Assembly: GCA_034766995.1 (NCBI GenBank)
Contig: CM068317.1
Span: 32,370,001 to 32,434,000, forward strand
Length of the DNA: 64,000 nt
Reading direction: 5' to 3'
Source of the DNA: Acanthacorydalis orientalis
Taxonomy: Eukaryota; Arthropoda; Insecta; Megaloptera; Corydalidae
Under the pieces are notes generated by a model, which had not been told where the DNA came from, did not search any database, and saw only the letters and a list, made by a program, of their open reading frames with translations. The first letter of the stretch is position 1; every line of letters starts with the position of its first letter. The position numbers and the translations under genes were made by a program. Positions 60,453-64,000 of this stretch are shown one piece after another.

Positions 60453-60673
60453 TTTAAGAGGTTCTTAAAAAATAATTACGGTTCATGACCTTCAAATTCA
60501 TATACATGTCAAGTTTTTCTTGACTTTCCTAGCTGTTTTAATTTGTCCAGAACTGTTAGATAACTAACGACTAACATTATTGACATGAACACAATGAAAT
60601 GACATTTCCATTGAAAAAAATTAAGGTTGGAATTCAGAAAACATAAACCGAAATTATTTTTCTACCAACATAA
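60453..60673 (-). mobile_element. Mariner deletion derivative, 221 bp
   Basis: The right end is clear: complement of TTATGTTGGTAGAAAAATAA with TA at 60674-60675. The left end is decayed (AAAAATAATTACGGTTCATG, then ACCTTCAAATTC) with TA at 60451-60452. It keeps part of the 5' untranslated region and a short piece equivalent to NNPTVLDHLK (complement near 60540-60570). This is a deeper deletion than in the 550-580-bp copies. Confidence 0.8.
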
Positions 60674-60916
60674 TATTATTTATATTACATTTCTACAAAT
60701 ATTTTTATGGTAAATATATTACATATATTTTTAATAATCGGTCATAATTCATTGGCACTGTTAGTTACATTACAATTTATTTTTGTAATCAGTAGGTACC
60801 TTTATTATTCAAATAAAACCATATTGTCAAATATTAGTTGTTTATTTATGATAATAGTAAGAGTATTTATATATCATACTCACATCCCATACATCTCATA
60901 CTTAACTAATGTACAA

Positions 60917-61184
<268 letters not shown>

Positions 61185-61185
61185 T

Positions 61186-61690
61186 CTTATACATTCTATT
61201 CGTTTTATACATACTGCCAATACATCTCATACATACATATCAACATATATCTCATACATATACCACTCATACAGATTTCTCACACATAAGTCTCATATTT
61301 CTAATACATTCATGTTATACATTTCATGCATAGATTTCATATATACTTCTCAAAATATATCTTATACATTGCACATATCTGATACATACATGTCATACAT
61401 CTTATACACATACCTTTTATACACCTCTTACATACACGTCATACATTTCATCATATATCTCATTCATACATCTTATACATTAATCTCCTATATTTCATTC
61501 ATCTCATACATTCAATACATCTCATACATTCCTTGCATCTCACACATTAAATACATATCATACATTGAAATATCCCATACATTCAATGTATCCAGTACAT
61601 CCATACATCCAATACACTCATACAACCATTATATCTCATATGTTCAATACATTTTATACTTTTAATTTATCTAATACATCGAATACATAA
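61186..61690. repeat. Degenerate 9-bp minisatellite
   Basis: About 500 bp built from variants of ATACATCTC and ATACATTCA, with 8- and 13-bp variants mixed in. In the right half units often alternate in an 18-bp pattern. Because the period is a multiple of three, a plus-strand frame (to 61665) stays open and looks like an Ile/Ser/Tyr/His-rich protein of 219 codons together with the TA tract. It starts inside TA repeats and has no independent support as a gene. Confidence 0.9.
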
Positions 61691-62709
61691 TACAATTCTT
61701 ATAAAATAAGTTTACTGTAAAAATATATTTATTTAAAGTAAGAATATAATTCAAAACGCAACATAGTAAATTGAAATTAATAATGTAAAGAAAAAAAATT
61801 ATACGCATTTTTAAATAATTTTATATTTTAAGAATACATTTTCAATTATTTTACATTAAAAACATTATTGTCGTTATCGAAAAGATTATAAATCTTATGC
61901 AGGACCCAAGTATTTCTTTACACTTTTTACTGAAAATATATGTTATATCAAATTAGTTCATTTTAAGTAATATAAATTGGTGTGAATGCGCGCAATATGT
62001 ACAACGTCAAAGTATAAACTCTTTCTATTGCCAATTTGAAAATTTCGTTGAAAATTGAGGTATATATTTGTAAGGAATAATAAATGTAATATTATTGTTA
62101 TTATTCATATTGGTAATTTTTTGCAAATAATTTATTTTATTTTTACTGCTTTTATTTACTTTTAAATCGAAATCGTTATGCAATAAACTATTCTAGACTT
62201 CTTTACCTTTTCATGAATACTCTTTAATTACGAGCATACAAACGAACTGAAATTAAAAAAAAACGACCAAGTTTCGAAATCTGTAACACAACAGTCAAAA
62301 AAATCACATCAACAATGAACACATTTATTAAAAAACCATTTCGAAAAAACGTCCGTGCAATAAATTTAATAAATTTCATTCAGTGTGACATAAAAGATGC
62401 ACCCTTTTGCGCACAAACTATGCTATAAATCATTCACGCATTAACAAACGTTGGCATGATTATGAATAAATCTGTAATTTATTGTGTCATACAATGTTCA
62501 TATTCCTCTTCATATGTTACATGTACGTACAAGTACTGTGCCGCTCCTCGACTACAGGGACGCCCACTATTATTGTCTGCATTGATATTGTCGTGCGTAC
62601 ATTGAGAAAATTTTGACATTTGCCTTATGTTAAATAATTTGTATATTAGATTAGTGTTATTAATTATATAAATGTCAAATTGTCACCTCTCTATTATGTA
62701 TGTACAGTT
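61691..62709. other. AT-rich stretch with a small CpG patch
   Basis: At 62530-62610, GTACGTACAAGTACTGTGCC and CTCCTCGACTACAGGGACGC stand out from the flanks. No gene can be read from it. The rest is featureless. Confidence 0.4.
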
Positions 62710-62728
62710 ATATACATACATACACACG

Positions 62729-62776
<48 letters not shown>
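62710..62776. repeat. (CATA)/(CA)/(TA) compound microsatellite
   Basis: ATACATACATACACACGCAC leads into a TA run of about 45 bp. Confidence 0.95.
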
Positions 62777-62777
<1 letters not shown>

Positions 62778-63599
62778 GTTATATTATTTTGATTACTTAT
62801 TAGCAATTTTTAGAATCTATGAACTCACATTACATAAAAATTAAACATACGAAATTAAAAAATGATATCATTAAAAACCATGAAATGATATTATAAATTG
62901 TTCAACATTAATTAAATCTGTTAATATGACAACTGAACAAAAACTCAAAACAAGGATACTTTTTCCACTAGAAATCTTGTACTAGAATTTTTACACTAAA
63001 GTTTATGTAAGCACCTAAATACTTCCACTACATATATATATATATATATATAATTATATTTATTTATTTTCCTGAATTTATTTTCTGAAAAAAACGCAAT
63101 TTATCTTTCATAATTGATAATTCAGATATAGCATGTTTAGTTTTATTTCCTAAGAAAGTATATTTTTTATGTAAATATCCCTTCTAATTAATATTTTTTT
63201 TTAAAAAAAATAAATAAAATTTAGGAAAGTCTGCACAATATCCAATAACATTAGCCATTCAAATAATTTTATTCATTGATTTGTATAATCTGTTATATTT
63301 AATGAACTTATTTCAATAAAGTATCGTTGTTAATATTTTAATATTCAAGAAGTTTACTTAGATAGATTACAACGTTCTACATGAATGATCAACATGGTTG
63401 GATAGAGCATTAATTATTTGTCAGAAATAATTAACTTTATCTATTGACTATTAAAGGTCATTAATAGATTTATTTCTTTTACTACACAAGAAATTATAAT
63501 ATTCTTTCTATAAAAACATTACAGTACTTTATGATAAATCAATAATATTTCTTTTAATTGACAGTTCTTCAAATTGATCACAACAATTGAAAAGAAACA

Positions 63600-63602
<3 letters not shown>
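62777..63602. other. AT-rich non-coding stretch
   Basis: Short TA tract at 63031-63052; nothing else recognised. Confidence 0.65.

Positions 63603-63643
<41 letters not shown>
63603..63643. repeat. (TA)n microsatellite
   Basis: Pure TA run. Confidence 0.95.
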
Positions 63644-63648
<5 letters not shown>

Positions 63649-64000
63649 ACTGGTTTAAATCCGCGTTAAAATACATAACGTTTGTTTTAAGAAAAAAGTA
63701 GCTATTTCAAAACGTTTATCGTTTAAACACAGATAATATACAAGACTTCAGGTACTATTAATAAATAAACAAGTTTATTACTCAAACATTTTCAAGAGAA
63801 ACATATAAGACGTAGATATCTGTTAGAATTACTACGACTATATGTAAACTGTAAGTTAAAAGAGCTACTAGTTTCCTACTGTTTTATGTTAATTCTTGTT
63901 AAACGATATGGAAGCAGATGTTAAAGAAAGAATTATGAGAACCGTTTTCGCATATGTGCCATATTTTATTTATTTATTACGGATATCCTATGTACATTTT
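63644..64000. other. AT-rich stretch to window end
   Basis: Nothing recognised; an ATG frame at 63909 (MEADVKERIMRTVFAYVPYF) stays open until TAT TTA TTT and continues as far as I can follow without a clear exon signal. Confidence 0.3.

Overview
This is eukaryotic nuclear DNA, very AT-rich (by eye about four fifths A+T), and looks like arthropod, probably insect, intergenic or intronic sequence. The evidence is its mobile-element content: mariner copies of two lineages (one with ends close to the cecropia/Hsmar1 type, one closer to the mellifera type), a hAT-type MITE, a scrap of RTE retrotransposon 3' end, and a fragment of another Tc1/mariner-superfamily transposase. The species cannot be named from this. 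No complete protein-coding gene, rRNA or tRNA is recognisable. Most longer open frames are either (TA)n microsatellites read as Tyr-Ile repeats or chance frames beginning at TTG/GTG.

Layout. Roughly every kilobase has a (TA)n tract of 20-100 bp, often with a (TATG)n or (CATA)n shoulder on one side. Between them is near-featureless AT-rich DNA with a dozen short islands of normal complexity and many CpGs: 960-1420, 4290-4680, 5840-6130, 8090-8500, 10690-11040, 16080-16330, 19527-19720, 20440-21115, 23250-23480, 42600-43115, 46190-46400, 51640-51970, 58480-58860 and 62530-62610. They are the best candidates for exons, promoters or enhancers, but none can be assigned to a known gene. The strongest are 8090-8500 (palindromic CRE, E-box and CpG-rich sites), 19527-21115 (E2F-like site and splice-donor-like site on the minus strand, TATA box on the plus strand, and a minus-strand frame with one internal stop), 42600-43115 (ATG-initiated frames facing away from each other) and 51668-51970 (a 100-codon ATG frame with paired Cys/His).

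Mobile elements. A hAT-type MITE lies at 2030-2442 with near-matching 8-bp flanks. One mariner family with TTAGGTTGGTAG ends is present as seven copies in four kinds: four copies of about 550-580 bp that keep the transposase DNA-binding domain but lack the catalytic domain (24109, 26446, 48314, 55151), an 80-bp minimal element (22178), a 221-bp element (60453), and a copy interrupted by about 475 bp of unidentified DNA (49899). A second mariner lineage is an 891-bp relic at 33087-33977. A 66-bp RTE 3' end at 52869-52934 sits between two (TA)n tracts.

The right end has the longest composite (TA)n tract (60920-61181), which runs directly into about 500 bp of a degenerate 9-bp minisatellite, and there is a decaying tetranucleotide array at 57348-57560. 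The mobile elements are inactive copies and do not form a pathway. The window gives no evidence of an operon-like or otherwise coordinated gene system.
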